The notes beneath the pieces are model-generated. The model saw only the letters and a list, made by a program, of their open reading frames with translations. It did no database searches and was not told where the DNA came from. Below are positions 51,582-61,649 of a stretch of DNA of 64,000 nucleotides, piece by piece (the stretch's first letter is position 1; each line of letters opens with the position of its first letter). The stretch covers positions 3,186,001 to 3,250,000 of the forward strand of contig NZ_CP126170.1 of NCBI RefSeq assembly GCF_033170385.1. Reading direction: 5' to 3'. Made by a program: the position numbers and the translations under genes. The stretch comes from Xanthomonas rydalmerensis. GTDB lineage: Bacteria > Pseudomonadota > Gammaproteobacteria > Xanthomonadales > Xanthomonadaceae.

Positions 51582-52283
51582 ATGAAACTACAGGGCTTTC
51601 TCGACCAACTGCTGCAATCGGCGCAGGGTGCCGCCGGCCAGGCCATGGGCAAGACCGGCACCACCGCTCCTGCCGCACCGGCGCAGACCGCCGGCGGCCT
51701 GGGCGGCCTGCTCAACGCCGACTTCGGCAAGGGAGCCCTCAGCGGCGGCGCGCTGGGCCTGCTGCTCGGCAAGCACCGCACCACGCGCAAGCTGGCGACC
51801 TACGGCGGCCTGGCCGCGCTGGGGCTGATGGCCTATCGCGCCTATGGCGACTACCGCCGCCAGCAACTCGGTGCCGCCGCACCCGAACCGCAGACGCTGG
51901 ACCGCCTGCCGCCGCTGGAAGTCGAGCAGCACAGCCAGGCGGTGCTGCGCGCGCTGGTCGGCGCGGCCAAGGCCGATGGTCATCTGGACGAGCACGAACG
52001 CAGCCTGATCGAAGGCGAGTTCGCCCGCCTCCACGGCAACGATGCCGACGTGCAGCAATGGCTGCATGCGGAACTGGAAAAGCCGCTGGATCCGGCCGAG
52101 GTGGCGCGCGCATCGACCAGTCCCGAGATGGCCGCGGAAATGTATCTGGCCAGCTTGCTCGCCGCCGACGAACAGGGCTTCATGGAGCGCAGTTACCTGG
52201 ACGAACTGGCACGGCAACTCGGCATCGACGACGCCCTGAAGCAGCGCCTGCAGGAACAGGCGGCCTCCCTGCACGCGGACTGA
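51582..52283 (+). CDS. DUF533 (YebE/TerB-like) inner-membrane-associated protein
   Basis: 233 residues. A low-complexity N-terminus with LLQSAQGAAGQAMGK is followed by a glycine-rich hydrophobic stretch (55-90, including GALSGGALGLLLGKH and LATYGGLAALGLMAYRAYGDY). A TerB-like helical domain runs from about residue 110 (VLRALVGAAKADGHLDEHER, then EMAAEMYLASLLAADE). Function is unknown; relatives are stress-linked membrane proteins. The ATG at 51582 follows AGGATCACCTGC. It is followed 4 bases later by the peptidase gene. Confidence 0.88.
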   Translation: MKLQGFLDQLLQSAQGAAGQAMGKTGTTAPAAPAQTAGGLGGLLNADFGKGALSGGALGLLLGKHRTTRKLATYGGLAALGLMAYRAYGDYRRQQLGAAAPEPQTLDRLPPLEVEQHSQAVLRALVGAAKADGHLDEHERSLIEGEFARLHGNDADVQQWLHAELEKPLDPAEVARASTSPEMAAEMYLASLLAADEQGFMERSYLDELARQLGIDDALKQRLQEQAASLHAD

Positions 52284-52287
52284 GCGA

Positions 52288-52854
52288 GTGGCCGCCGCGC
52301 CCACGCCGTCGCCAGCGCAGCGCCTGCGTCGCGGGCTGCTGCGCCTGGCGCTGCTGGCCGGGCTGGCGGTGACCGCGGCCTGGGCCTGGCAGCATCCGTG
52401 GGCGCAGCGCCTGCGCGTCGGCTGGGAGTTGGCGCGGGCACCGGCGCCGACGGCGCTGCACATGCCGGTCGAAGGCGTGGATCCGCGGCGCGTCGCCGCC
52501 ACCTTCGGTGCGCCACGCGGGCGCGACCGCCAGCATGCCGGCGTGGACATCTTCGCCAAGCGCGGCACGCCGGTGGTGTCGGCGACACGCGGCATCGTCG
52601 TCGCCATCGCCGACCGCGGCCTCGGCGGCCGCCAGGTCTGGGTGCTGGGCCCGGCCCGGCAGCGGCATTACTACGCACACCTGGAAACATGGGCGCCGGG
52701 GCTGCAGGTCGGCGACCTGGTACAGCCCGGCGACCTGCTCGGCGCGGTCGGCGATAGCGGCAACGCGCGCGGCACCCCGCCACATCTGCATTACGGCATC
52801 TATGCCGAGGGCGGCGCCTACGACCCATTGCCGTTGCTGCGCGCCGCACCCTGA
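52288..52854 (+). CDS. M23-family peptidoglycan peptidase
   Basis: 188 residues with an N-terminal membrane anchor (14-34), so it works in the periplasm. The LytM domain (80-185) has RQHAGVDIFAKRGTPVV (zinc ligands H and D), YAHLETW and PPHLHYGIYAEGG (HxH). It cuts peptide cross-links in the cell wall or acts as an amidase activator. The start is GTG at 52288, four bases after the DUF533 stop; GAGCGAG is the likely ribosome site, so the two are coupled. Confidence 0.9.
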   Translation: MAAAPTPSPAQRLRRGLLRLALLAGLAVTAAWAWQHPWAQRLRVGWELARAPAPTALHMPVEGVDPRRVAATFGAPRGRDRQHAGVDIFAKRGTPVVSATRGIVVAIADRGLGGRQVWVLGPARQRHYYAHLETWAPGLQVGDLVQPGDLLGAVGDSGNARGTPPHLHYGIYAEGGAYDPLPLLRAAP

Positions 52855-52948
52855 ACGGAAGCACTGGAACAGAGCGTCGCGGGCAGCAGGCTCGTGGCGG
52901 CGGCCGGCCGCGCCTATCTTGGACGCACACCCCGCGTGCGCCACTGCC

Positions 52949-53251
52949 ATGACCGCCTCCCAACGCTACCGCGTCACCGTCACCCCGATCCAGGACGACG
53001 GCCTGCCCTGCCAGGGCCGCTGCACCATCGAACTGGAGGCGCGCTGCCGGCAGGACTGGATGCGCCTGCTCGAAGCAGCACAGCGCCAACCCGGACTGCG
53101 CGGCGACGAACGGGCCGCACTGATCGTCGGCGCGCAATTGCTGCGCAGCCTGGGCGAGCGCAGCGACAGCGAGGCGCGCGCACTGCTGGCGCCGTTGCAG
53201 CCGGCGCTGGACGCCCTGCTGGCCCGGCTGGCGCCTGCGCCTGCTGCGTAA
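52949..53251 (+). CDS. DUF3861 family protein
   Basis: 100 residues. YRVTVTPIQDDGLPCQGRCTIELEA (in part: YRVTVTPI) matches the beta-strand start of DUF3861; the rest is helical (WMRLLEAAQ, ERAALIVGAQLLRSLGER). No known function. The ATG at 52949 was chosen because it starts the conserved fold. It is 94 bases downstream of the peptidase gene and may be in the same transcript. Confidence 0.8.
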   Translation: MTASQRYRVTVTPIQDDGLPCQGRCTIELEARCRQDWMRLLEAAQRQPGLRGDERAALIVGAQLLRSLGERSDSEARALLAPLQPALDALLARLAPAPAA

Positions 53252-53342
53252 GTATCGGGGCGGGGAATGCAGCGATTCCGCTAATCGCGCATTCACCGCC
53301 CACGGTTATGGTGAAACCCTCTTCGTTGCCAAGGCCCGCTCG

Positions 53343-53939
53343 ATGACCTTCCGCCAGCTCACCCTGCGCACCGCAGCGTTGCTGCTGCTTGCCACTGCCG
53401 CCCAGGTCCAGGCCGAGCCGACGATCCAGGGCCATCAGGTCAGCGTCGGCGCCGCCGACGTGCAGCACTACCTCGACGGCAGCTTCCCGCAGACGCACAA
53501 GGCGCTGGGCGGGCTGATCAAGATGACCGTGCGCGACCCGAAGCTGAGCCTGCCGCCGGGCGATCGCCTGAAGATGCAGTTCGACCTGAGCATGGCCACC
53601 GGCGGCGGTGCGGCGACGCCGCTGGGCCAAGTGCTGCTGACCAGCGCCCTGCGCTACGACCAGCAGAGCCAGAGCTTCCACCTGCAATCCCCGACCATCG
53701 ACGATTTCCGCCCGGCCGCCAATGGCGGCAAGCTCGACGCCAATACCCGCGAGCTGCTCAATGCTTGGCTGGAGGACTACGCGCGCAAGGAGCCGATCTA
53801 CAAGCTGGATCCGCGTCTGACCGCGATGCTGGGCGACGTGCAGATTCAGTCGGCCGGCGTGGAGAACGGCACCCTGGTGGTGCGTTTCAACCAGGACATC
53901 GGCAAGCTGGTGCCGGCGGGCATGCTCCCGGCGCAGTAA
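53343..53939 (+). CDS. DUF1439 (YceB-like) secreted protein
   Basis: 198 residues, signal peptide 1-24 (ending QVQAEP). The body matches DUF1439/YceB: FPQTHKALGGLIKMTVRDPKL, LPPGDRLKMQFDLSM, and TSALRYDQQSQSFHLQSP. YceB is a lipid-binding lipoprotein, but no lipobox is clear here. Role unknown. The ATG at 53343 opens the signal peptide. A strong terminator follows at 53992. Confidence 0.85.
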   Translation: MTFRQLTLRTAALLLLATAAQVQAEPTIQGHQVSVGAADVQHYLDGSFPQTHKALGGLIKMTVRDPKLSLPPGDRLKMQFDLSMATGGGAATPLGQVLLTSALRYDQQSQSFHLQSPTIDDFRPAANGGKLDANTRELLNAWLEDYARKEPIYKLDPRLTAMLGDVQIQSAGVENGTLVVRFNQDIGKLVPAGMLPAQ

Positions 53940-53991
53940 CCCATGCGCCAGCCAGCGTGCGGCATCCGCCGTCACTAGGCGACGCGCACAG

Positions 53992-54025
53992 AGAAACGGC
54001 GGCCGAGGCCGCCGTTTCTACTTTT
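53992..54025 (+). terminator. Rho-independent terminator after the DUF1439 gene
   Basis: agaaacggcggcc (53992-54004) pairs with ggccgccgtttct (54007-54019), followed by acttttg. The loop is very short, so a few pairs probably open. Confidence 0.8.
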
Positions 54026-54083
54026 GCCCTGTCGTCTTTCGCCTGCGCCGACGTCGCGGCGGCGCAGGCGAATCGCAGCCGAC

Positions 54084-54629
54084 TCAGCCCAGCGCCTTGG
54101 CCACGGCCTGCGCGAACGCCGGGATGTCGTCCGGCTTGCGACTGGTGATCAGATTGCCGTCCACTACCACTTCCTGATCCTCCCAACGCCCGCCGGCATT
54201 GGACAGGTCGGTCTTCAGCGACGGCCACGAAGTCACCTGGCGATCGCGCACCAGCCCGCTTTCGGCCAGCAGCCAGGGACCATGGCAGATCGCCGCCACC
54301 GGCTTGCCGGCGCTGGCGAAGGACTGGATGAAGGCGATCGCGGTCGGCTCCGTGCGCAGACTGTCCGGATTGATCACCCCGCCCGGCAGCACCAGCGCGT
54401 CGTAGTCGCCGGCCTGGGCCTGCTGCAGGCGCTTGTCCACCGGCACGCTGTCGCCCCAGTCTTTCTTGTTCCAGCCGCGAATGCTGTCGGCATCGCCCGG
54501 CGCGATCACGTCGACCTTCGCGCCCCAGGATTCGAGCAGGCGCTTGGGTTCCTGCAGTTCCGACTGTTCGAAACCGTCGGTGGCCAGGACAGCCACCTGC
54601 TTGCCGGCAAGGGAAGGCATTGCGCTCAT
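54084..54629 (-). CDS. DJ-1/PfpI-family protein (YhbO-like)
   Basis: 181 residues. The nucleophile elbow is AICHGPWLLAE (cysteine near 115) after ALVLPGGVINPDSLR, with a glutamate in GFEQSEL; these are the PfpI/YhbO features. Members repair glycated proteins or act as peptidases or chaperones. The start at 54629 follows CGAGGAGTGACCCC. It is convergent to the DUF1439 gene. Confidence 0.9.
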   Translation of the reverse strand: MSAMPSLAGKQVAVLATDGFEQSELQEPKRLLESWGAKVDVIAPGDADSIRGWNKKDWGDSVPVDKRLQQAQAGDYDALVLPGGVINPDSLRTEPTAIAFIQSFASAGKPVAAICHGPWLLAESGLVRDRQVTSWPSLKTDLSNAGGRWEDQEVVVDGNLITSRKPDDIPAFAQAVAKALG

Positions 54630-54725
54630 GGGGTCACTCCTCGAGTAGGGGGGAGTCCCACCGTAGAAACGCGTCGGTGGCAGGGCCGTGAACCGCGTGT
54701 CGGCGCGGCGTGCACGGCCTGCACG

Positions 54726-54995
54726 CTAGGGCGTGTCACCCATTCCCGAGTATGCCGCGTTGGGTCTGGCAGGCGCGCGGCCGGCGTTGCGTGGCGCAGC
54801 GCCTGACTGGCCGTCAGGTCAAGCCGCGCGGCGCCGGCAGCGCGCCTGCCAGGCCCAACCCGAAGGGCCGCGGTTGCGCCCCCCATGGCCGCGTCATCGC
54901 TCGCGCGTGGACGGACGTCCACTTCCTCCCTCTTCCTTGCCACAGGCGCGCGCAACCGCGGCGCGGCATGCTCGGGGATTGATGACACGCCCTAG
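54726..54995. repeat. MITE-like inverted-repeat element bounded by CTAG
   Basis: The element begins ctagggcgtgtcacccattc and ends with the near-complement (gattgatgacacgccctag); terminal inverted repeats of about 33 bases, 270 bases in all. It has no coding capacity. An internal hairpin (ttgggtctggcaggcgcg / gcgcgcctgccaggcccaa) is present. A shorter copy in the reverse sense starts at 63831. Both have CTAG at the ends, consistent with insertion at CTAG with a 4-base duplication. The stop codon of the SET-domain gene (54992-54994) lies in this CTAG. Confidence 0.82.
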
Positions 54996-55459
54996 CGTTT
55001 GGGCTGCAGCATGGTGCCGGTGCAGTTCTTGGCGCCGCAACGGCATTCCCAGATCTTCTTCAACCGCGGCGTGTGCCGCTCGCCCAAGGTGATGCCGTAG
55101 TTGTAGGTAAGCTCCTCGCCGGGCTTGATGTCGCGCAGCGCCTCGATCACCACCTTGTCCTTGCGACGGTCCTCGCCTTCGGCCTCGACGATCACCGCTT
55201 CGCAGTTCGGCGCGCAGCTGTGGTTGATCCAGCGCGCGTCGTTGCCCTCGTAGTTAGCGTCGATCACGTAGTCGTCGCTGAGGGTGAACAGGAAGGTATG
55301 CCCGGTCTCGACGTCGCCGGCCTCGTCGCGGTCGACCTCGGCGTGGGTGCGGCGGCGGCCCTTGTACTCGATGACCCGCTCGCCTTTCTTGAGCGGCAGC
55401 ACGGCGAACACGCCGTTGCCATGGATGCGGGACTTGCGGGCGGCGATCTTGCGGGGCAT
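54992..55459 (-). CDS. SET-domain protein (putative lysine methyltransferase)
   Basis: 155 residues, nearly all SET domain: NGVFAVLPLKKGERVIEYKG (in part), ARWINHSCAPNCEAVIVE (the AdoMet-binding NHSC), ELTYNYG, then the post-SET zinc motif ECRCGAKNCTG. It would methylate a protein lysine using S-adenosylmethionine. The target is unknown; bacterial SET proteins often act on ribosomal or host proteins. The start at 55459 gives MPRKIAARKSRIHGNGVF. Its TAG stop is formed by the end of the repeat element. Confidence 0.9.
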   Translation of the reverse strand: MPRKIAARKSRIHGNGVFAVLPLKKGERVIEYKGRRRTHAEVDRDEAGDVETGHTFLFTLSDDYVIDANYEGNDARWINHSCAPNCEAVIVEAEGEDRRKDKVVIEALRDIKPGEELTYNYGITLGERHTPRLKKIWECRCGAKNCTGTMLQPKR

Positions 55460-55593
55460 GCGGCGATCCGGACAGGAAAGCCTAGATTCTGGCGCACATC
55501 GCCCGCGATCCCAAGCCCGCGCCGTCCGGCGCAGCGACCGCAGCCGGCGCAATCCCCGATCACGGCGATCGAAATAAAAGATGAATGGCGCGG

Positions 55594-55622
55594 TTGGACC
55601 CCGCGTCGCAAAAGAGTACAAT
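55594..55622 (+). promoter_or_regulatory. Sigma-70-type promoter of the suf operon
   Basis: ttggac at 55594-55599 and tacaat at 55617-55622 are separated by 17 bases, an excellent match to the -35 and -10 consensus. The predicted start would be near 55629, about 26 bases before the regulator's ATG. ggacc (55596) and ggtcc (55626) are an inverted pair that flanks the promoter, a possible operator for the Rrf2 regulator. Confidence 0.7.
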
Positions 55623-55654
55623 TTCGGTCCGCATTGAAAAACCACTGTGTCGCC

Positions 55655-56113
55655 ATGCTCCGCGTCACCAAGCTCACCGATTACGCCACCGTCGTGCTGA
55701 CCGTGCTCGCCGCGCGTCCGAACGAAGTGCTGAGCGCGACCGAACTGGCCGAACAGGCCGGGCTGGAGCCGCCCACCGTCAGCAAACTGCTCAAGCCGCT
55801 GGCTCAGGCCGGCCTGGTCGAAGGCCTGCGCGGCGTACGCGGCGGTTACCGGCTGGCGCGGCCGGCCGACGCCATCACCCTGATCCAGATCGTCGAAGCG
55901 ATGGAAGGCCCGCTGGCGATCACCGAATGCAGCCATCACGGCAGCCAGTGCAGCATCGCCCAGACCTGTGGCGTGCGTTCCAACTGGCGGCTGATCAACG
56001 ACGTGGTCGCCGATGCGCTGCGCGGCGTGACCCTGGCGCAGATGCTCCACCCCCTCCCCCCCTCCGGCGATCCGAAACGGCGTCCCATCGCCGTGCGGTT
56101 CGCGACCACCTGA
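55655..56113 (+). CDS. Rrf2-family regulator of the SUF operon
   Basis: 152 residues. Winged-helix N-terminus (KLTDYATVVLTVLAARPNEV in part, SATELAEQAGLEPPTVSKLLK) followed by the iron-sulfur ligand region with C92, C99 and C105 (ECSHHGSQCSIAQTC). It senses cluster supply and controls the downstream genes, as IscR/SufR do. The ATG at 55655 follows a good promoter. It is 15 bases upstream of sufB, so it is part of the operon. Confidence 0.93.
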   Translation: MLRVTKLTDYATVVLTVLAARPNEVLSATELAEQAGLEPPTVSKLLKPLAQAGLVEGLRGVRGGYRLARPADAITLIQIVEAMEGPLAITECSHHGSQCSIAQTCGVRSNWRLINDVVADALRGVTLAQMLHPLPPSGDPKRRPIAVRFATT

Positions 56114-56128
56114 CCTGTAGGCAGCCCC

Positions 56129-57571
<1,443 letters not shown>

Positions 57572-57579
57572 CAGCGTCG

Positions 57580-57713
57580 CCCTTCTCCCATCGGGAGAAG
57601 GTGGCGCGCAGCGCCGGATGAGGGTACGGGCGCAGCCTCGTGCACCCGAACCCCGCGAGATGCTTCGCACCGACCCTCACCCCAACCCCTCTCCCGGTGG
57701 GAGAGGGGCTAAT
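57580..57713. repeat. Dispersed hairpin repeat between sufB and sufC
   Basis: cccttctcccatcgggagaa (57581-57600) and cctctcccggtgggagaggg (57689-57708) bound the same unit found at 8205 and 22113. It lies inside the suf transcript, nine bases after the sufB stop. Confidence 0.88.
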
Positions 57714-57736
57714 CAAGAATTCTGATGGACTACCCC

Positions 57737-58504
57737 ATGCTCACCATAGAAAACCTCCACGCCTCCGTCGCCGGCAAGGACATCCTCAAGGGCCTGTCGC
57801 TGCAGGTGAAGCCCGGCGAAGTGCACGCCATCATGGGCCCCAACGGCGCCGGCAAGTCCACCCTGGGCAATGTGCTGGCCGGCCGCGACGGCTACGCCGT
57901 GACCGATGGCAGCGTGCGCTTCGACGGCGCCGACCTGCTCGAACTGGAACCGGAGGAGCGCGCCGCCGCCGGCCTGTTCCTGGCCTTCCAGTACCCGGTG
58001 GAAATCCCCGGCGTCAACAACACCTACTTCCTGCGCGCCGCGCTCAACGCGCAGCGCAAGGCGCGCGGCGAGGCCGAGCTGGATTCGATGCAGTTCCTCA
58101 AGCTGGTCCGGCAGAAGCTGGCGGTGCTGCACCTGAAGGACGAGCTGCTGCATCGCGGCGTCAACGAGGGCTTCTCCGGCGGCGAAAAGAAGCGCAACGA
58201 GATCTTCCAGCTGGCGGTGCTGGAGCCGAAGCTGGCGATCCTCGACGAGACCGACAGCGGCCTGGACATCGACGCGCTCAAGACCGTGGCCGAAGGCGTC
58301 AACGCGCTGCGTTCGCCCGAGCGCGCGTTCGTGGTGATCACCCACTACCAGCGCCTGCTCGACTACATCAAGCCGGACGTGGTGCACGTGCTGGCCGACG
58401 GCCGCATCGTGCAGACCGGCGGCCCGGAACTGGCGCTGGAGCTGGAAGCGCACGGCTATGCCTGGTTGAAGGAGCGCGTGGCGCCCGAGGCGGCAGTGCA
58501 ATGA
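57737..58504 (+). CDS. sufC: Fe-S cluster assembly ATPase SufC
   Basis: 255 residues, ABC-type ATPase: Walker A GPNGAGKST, Q-loop FQYPVEIPGV, signature FSGGEKKRNEIFQ and Walker B LAILDETDSGLDIDAL. It drives shape changes of SufBD. ATG at 57737 gives the usual MLTIENLHASVAGKDILKG; an in-frame ATG at 57725 would add four residues. Overlaps sufD by 4 bases (ATGA). Confidence 0.96.
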   Translation: MLTIENLHASVAGKDILKGLSLQVKPGEVHAIMGPNGAGKSTLGNVLAGRDGYAVTDGSVRFDGADLLELEPEERAAAGLFLAFQYPVEIPGVNNTYFLRAALNAQRKARGEAELDSMQFLKLVRQKLAVLHLKDELLHRGVNEGFSGGEKKRNEIFQLAVLEPKLAILDETDSGLDIDALKTVAEGVNALRSPERAFVVITHYQRLLDYIKPDVVHVLADGRIVQTGGPELALELEAHGYAWLKERVAPEAAVQ

Positions 58505-59763
58505 GCGCTCTGCTCGACTCGCTGGCCGCCGCATTCCACGGCGATGGCGCGCGCCGCGCGCCGCTGGAGCAAGCGCTGCGCGACGGCCTGCCCGGCACGC
58601 GCAGCGAAGCCTGGAAGTACACCTCGCTGCGCGCGCTGGAACGGCGCAGCTTCGCGCCCGCGCCGCAGACCGCACCGGCGGTGGACGCCTCGCTGCTCGA
58701 CGGCATCCCGGCGCCGCGCCTGGTGTTCGTCAACGGCCGCGCCAGCGACGCGCTGTCGGACCTGACCGGCCTGCCGGCCGGGGTGGAATTGCAGCGCCTG
58801 TCGACGATCCTGCGCAGCGGCGACGATGCGATGCGCTTCCTCGGCCGCCGCTTCGAGCGCAGCGACGAGGTGTTCGCGCAGCTCAACGCTGCCCTCGCCG
58901 ACGAAGGCTGCGTGCTGCGGGTGGACGCAGGCGTGCATGTGGAACAGCCGCTGCACCTGGTGTTCGTCTCCACCGCCGCCGAGGCCGACCTGGCCTGGCA
59001 CCACCGCCACCTGATCGAACTGCGCCAGGACGCCACGCTGGCGCTGGTCGAGCATCATCTGCACGCCGGCGATGCCGCGCACCTGAGCAACAGTCTGGCG
59101 CACGTGCATCTGGCCGCCGGCGCGCAGCTGAGCCACGCGCGCGTGCAGGACGAGGCGGCCGGCGTCACCGCGCTGCTGCGCACCGACGCGGTGCTGGCGC
59201 GCGACGCGCAGTACCGGCGCGTGGACCTGGAACTGGGCGGCGCGCTGGCCCGGCACGAACTCAACGTGCGCCTGGAGGGCGACAACGCCCGGCTGGTCGC
59301 CAACGGCGTGCTGCTCGGCAACGGCCGGCGTCAGCTCGATACCCGCCTGGGTATCGAGCACATCGCCCGCGACACCGCCTGCGAGCTATTGTGGCGCGGT
59401 GTCGCCACCGGCCGCAGCCGCGTGGCGTTCCATGGCGGCATCCAGATCCGCCACGGCGCCGATGGCACCGACGCGGCGCTGTCGAACAAGAACCTGCTGC
59501 TCTCCGCCGACGCCGAGATCGATACCCAGCCGGTGCTGGTGATCGATGCCGACGAGGTCAAGGCCGCGCACGGCGCCACCGTCGGCCAGCTCGATACCAA
59601 TGCGCTGTTCTACCTGCGCTCGCGCGGGCTGCCGCAGGAACGCGCACAGCAACTGCTGACCGCCGCGTTCTGCCGCGAGCCGCTCCGCGTGCTGGACCCG
59701 GCGCTGGGCGAGTTCCTGTTGGCGCGGCTGGAGCGGGCGCTCAGCGCCGCAGGCGTGGCATGA
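58501..59763 (+). CDS. sufD: Fe-S cluster assembly protein SufD
   Basis: 420 residues. Partner of SufB in the scaffold, with the same beta-helix fold. Seen: TRSEAWKYTSLRALERRSF (start), and the C-terminal GIQIRHGADGTDAALSNKNLLLSADAEIDTQPVL (in part: SNKNLLLS), HGATVGQLDTNALFYLRSRGL. The ATG at 58501 overlaps the sufC stop. Followed by sufS with a 4-base overlap. Confidence 0.95.
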   Translation: MSALLDSLAAAFHGDGARRAPLEQALRDGLPGTRSEAWKYTSLRALERRSFAPAPQTAPAVDASLLDGIPAPRLVFVNGRASDALSDLTGLPAGVELQRLSTILRSGDDAMRFLGRRFERSDEVFAQLNAALADEGCVLRVDAGVHVEQPLHLVFVSTAAEADLAWHHRHLIELRQDATLALVEHHLHAGDAAHLSNSLAHVHLAAGAQLSHARVQDEAAGVTALLRTDAVLARDAQYRRVDLELGGALARHELNVRLEGDNARLVANGVLLGNGRRQLDTRLGIEHIARDTACELLWRGVATGRSRVAFHGGIQIRHGADGTDAALSNKNLLLSADAEIDTQPVLVIDADEVKAAHGATVGQLDTNALFYLRSRGLPQERAQQLLTAAFCREPLRVLDPALGEFLLARLERALSAAGVA

Positions 59764-61010
59764 ACGGGCCCGCCGCGCACACCGCCACGCCGCAGGCGCC
59801 GGACTGGGACGCGGTCCGCCGCGACTTCCCGCTGCTGATGCGGGAAGTGCACGGCAAGCCGCTGGTGTACTTCGACAACGCCAACACCGGGCAGAAGCCG
59901 CTGCAGGTGATCGCAGCGACCGACGCCTTCTACCGCCGCCACAACGCCAACGTCAGCCGCGCGGTGCACGCGCTCGGCAGCGAGGCCACCGAGGCCTACG
60001 AAGGTGCGCGAACCCGGCTCGCCCGCTTCCTCAACGTGCGCGCCGACGAGCTGGTGCTGTGCAGCGGCGCCACTTTCGCCCTGAACCTGGTGGCGTACTC
60101 GTGGGCGCTGCCGCGACTGCGTGCCGGCGACACCATCCTGGTGTCGCGCATGGAGCACCATGCCAACATCGTGCCCTGGCAACTCGTCGCGGAGCGTACC
60201 GGTGCCACGGTGAAGGTCGCCGAGATCACCGCCGATGGCGCGCTCGACCTGGACGCGCTGCGCGCGGCGATGACCGCCGACGTCAAGCTGCTGGCCCTTG
60301 CCCATGTCTCCAACGTGCTGGGCACGGTCAACCCGGTGCGCGAGATCTGCCGCGAAGCGCGCAAGCGCGGCATCGTCAGCGTCATCGACGGCTCGCAGGC
60401 CGCGCCGCACCGGCCACTGGACGTGGCCGCGATCGGCTGCGACTTCTACGCCATCACCGGCCACAAGATGTGCGGCCCGACCGGCACCGGCGCGCTGTGG
60501 GCGCGGCGCGAGCATCTGCAGGCGATGCCGCCGTTCCTGGGCGGCGGCGAGATGATCAAGGAAGTCAGCTTCGACGGCACCGTGTTCAACGACCCGCCGC
60601 ACAAGTTCGAGGCCGGCACCCCCAACATCGCCGGCTTCGTCGGCCTCGGCGCGGCGGTGGACTATCTGCAGACACTCGGGCTGCAGCACGTGGAAGCGCG
60701 CGAAACCGAATTGCTCGCGCATCTCACCGAGGAACTGCAGCGGATCGACGGCCTGCGCCTGTTCGGTACCGCGCCGGGCAAGGCCGCGGTGGTCTCGTTC
60801 CTGATCGAGGGCGCCCACGCCCACGACCTGGCCACCCTGCTCGATCTGGAAGGCATGGCGGTGCGTTCCGGCCAGCACTGCGCACATCCGCTGCTGCAGT
60901 TCTACGGCGTCGCCGCCACCTGCCGCGCCTCGCTGGCGTTCTACAACACGCACGAGGAAATCGAGCGGTTCGTGGCAGCGCTACTGAAAGTGCGCAAGCT
61001 GTTGGGCTGA
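59760..61010 (+). CDS. sufS: Cysteine desulfurase SufS
   Basis: 416 residues, PLP enzyme that takes sulfur from cysteine for cluster assembly. PLP lysine K236 in ITGHKMCGPTG, catalytic cysteine C374 in RSGQHCAHP, plus MEHHANIVPWQ and DGSQAAPHRPLDV. ATG at 59760 overlaps the sufD stop. No sufE is visible in the window. Confidence 0.96.
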   Translation: MNGPAAHTATPQAPDWDAVRRDFPLLMREVHGKPLVYFDNANTGQKPLQVIAATDAFYRRHNANVSRAVHALGSEATEAYEGARTRLARFLNVRADELVLCSGATFALNLVAYSWALPRLRAGDTILVSRMEHHANIVPWQLVAERTGATVKVAEITADGALDLDALRAAMTADVKLLALAHVSNVLGTVNPVREICREARKRGIVSVIDGSQAAPHRPLDVAAIGCDFYAITGHKMCGPTGTGALWARREHLQAMPPFLGGGEMIKEVSFDGTVFNDPPHKFEAGTPNIAGFVGLGAAVDYLQTLGLQHVEARETELLAHLTEELQRIDGLRLFGTAPGKAAVVSFLIEGAHAHDLATLLDLEGMAVRSGQHCAHPLLQFYGVAATCRASLAFYNTHEEIERFVAALLKVRKLLG

Positions 61011-61016
61011 AGCGCC

Positions 61017-61095
61017 GGGATTGGGCATTCGGGATTCGGGATTGGTAAAAGCGCCGCTTTGACGAATCCCCAATCCCCACTCCCGAATCCCCGCC
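61017..61095. repeat. GGGATTCGGGATTGG repeat, both orientations
   Basis: gggattgggcattcgggatt (61017-61036) and its complement-like aatccccaatccccactccc (61065-61084) can pair. It lies between sufS and the GNAT gene, inside the probable transcript. It belongs to the scattered repeat family first seen at 3755. Confidence 0.8.
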
Positions 61096-61112
61096 TCCGG
61101 CATAATCGCCCC

Positions 61113-61649
61113 ATGCACACCCTCACCTTCCGCACCGCCACCGTCGACGATCTCGACGCCATCGCCGCCCTGGTCACCTCGGCCTATCGGGGCGACAGCA
61201 GCCGCGTCGGCTGGACCACCGAAGCCGACCTGCTCGACGGCAACCGCATCGATCGCGAGGTGCTGCGCGCCGACATCCTGCGCCCGCGCAGCCTGGTGCT
61301 GCTGGCCGAGCGCGACGGCGAGCTGATCGCCTGTGCGCACGTCGCCGACGACGACGGCGCCGGCTATTTCGGCATGTTCTCGGTGCAGCCGCAGGCGCAG
61401 GGCAGCGGCCTGGGCAAGACCGTGTTGGCCGAGGCCGAGCGCATCGCCTGGCAGGAATGGCGGTTGCCGCTGATGCGGATGACGGTGATCGACCTGCGCG
61501 AGGAACTCATCGCCTTCTACGAGCGCCGCGGCTACCGCCGCACCGGGATCAAGAAGCCGTTTCCCTACGGCGATGCGCGCTTCGGCCAGCCCCGCCGCGA
61601 CGACCTGCGCTTCGAGGTCCTGGAAAAACCACTGGGCGGTGCCGCATGA
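61113..61649 (+). CDS. GNAT-family N-acetyltransferase
   Basis: 178 residues with the GNAT core: RTATVDDLDAIAALVTSAYRG, the acetyl-CoA loop VQPQAQGSGLGKTVLAEAE (Q-x-x-G-x-G/A) and ELIAFYERRGYRRTG. It acetylates an unknown small molecule or protein. The ATG at 61113 starts the fold. It overlaps the Rieske gene by 4 bases and follows sufS by 102 bases, so it may be a late member of the suf transcript. Confidence 0.88.
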   Translation: MHTLTFRTATVDDLDAIAALVTSAYRGDSSRVGWTTEADLLDGNRIDREVLRADILRPRSLVLLAERDGELIACAHVADDDGAGYFGMFSVQPQAQGSGLGKTVLAEAERIAWQEWRLPLMRMTVIDLREELIAFYERRGYRRTGIKKPFPYGDARFGQPRRDDLRFEVLEKPLGGAA

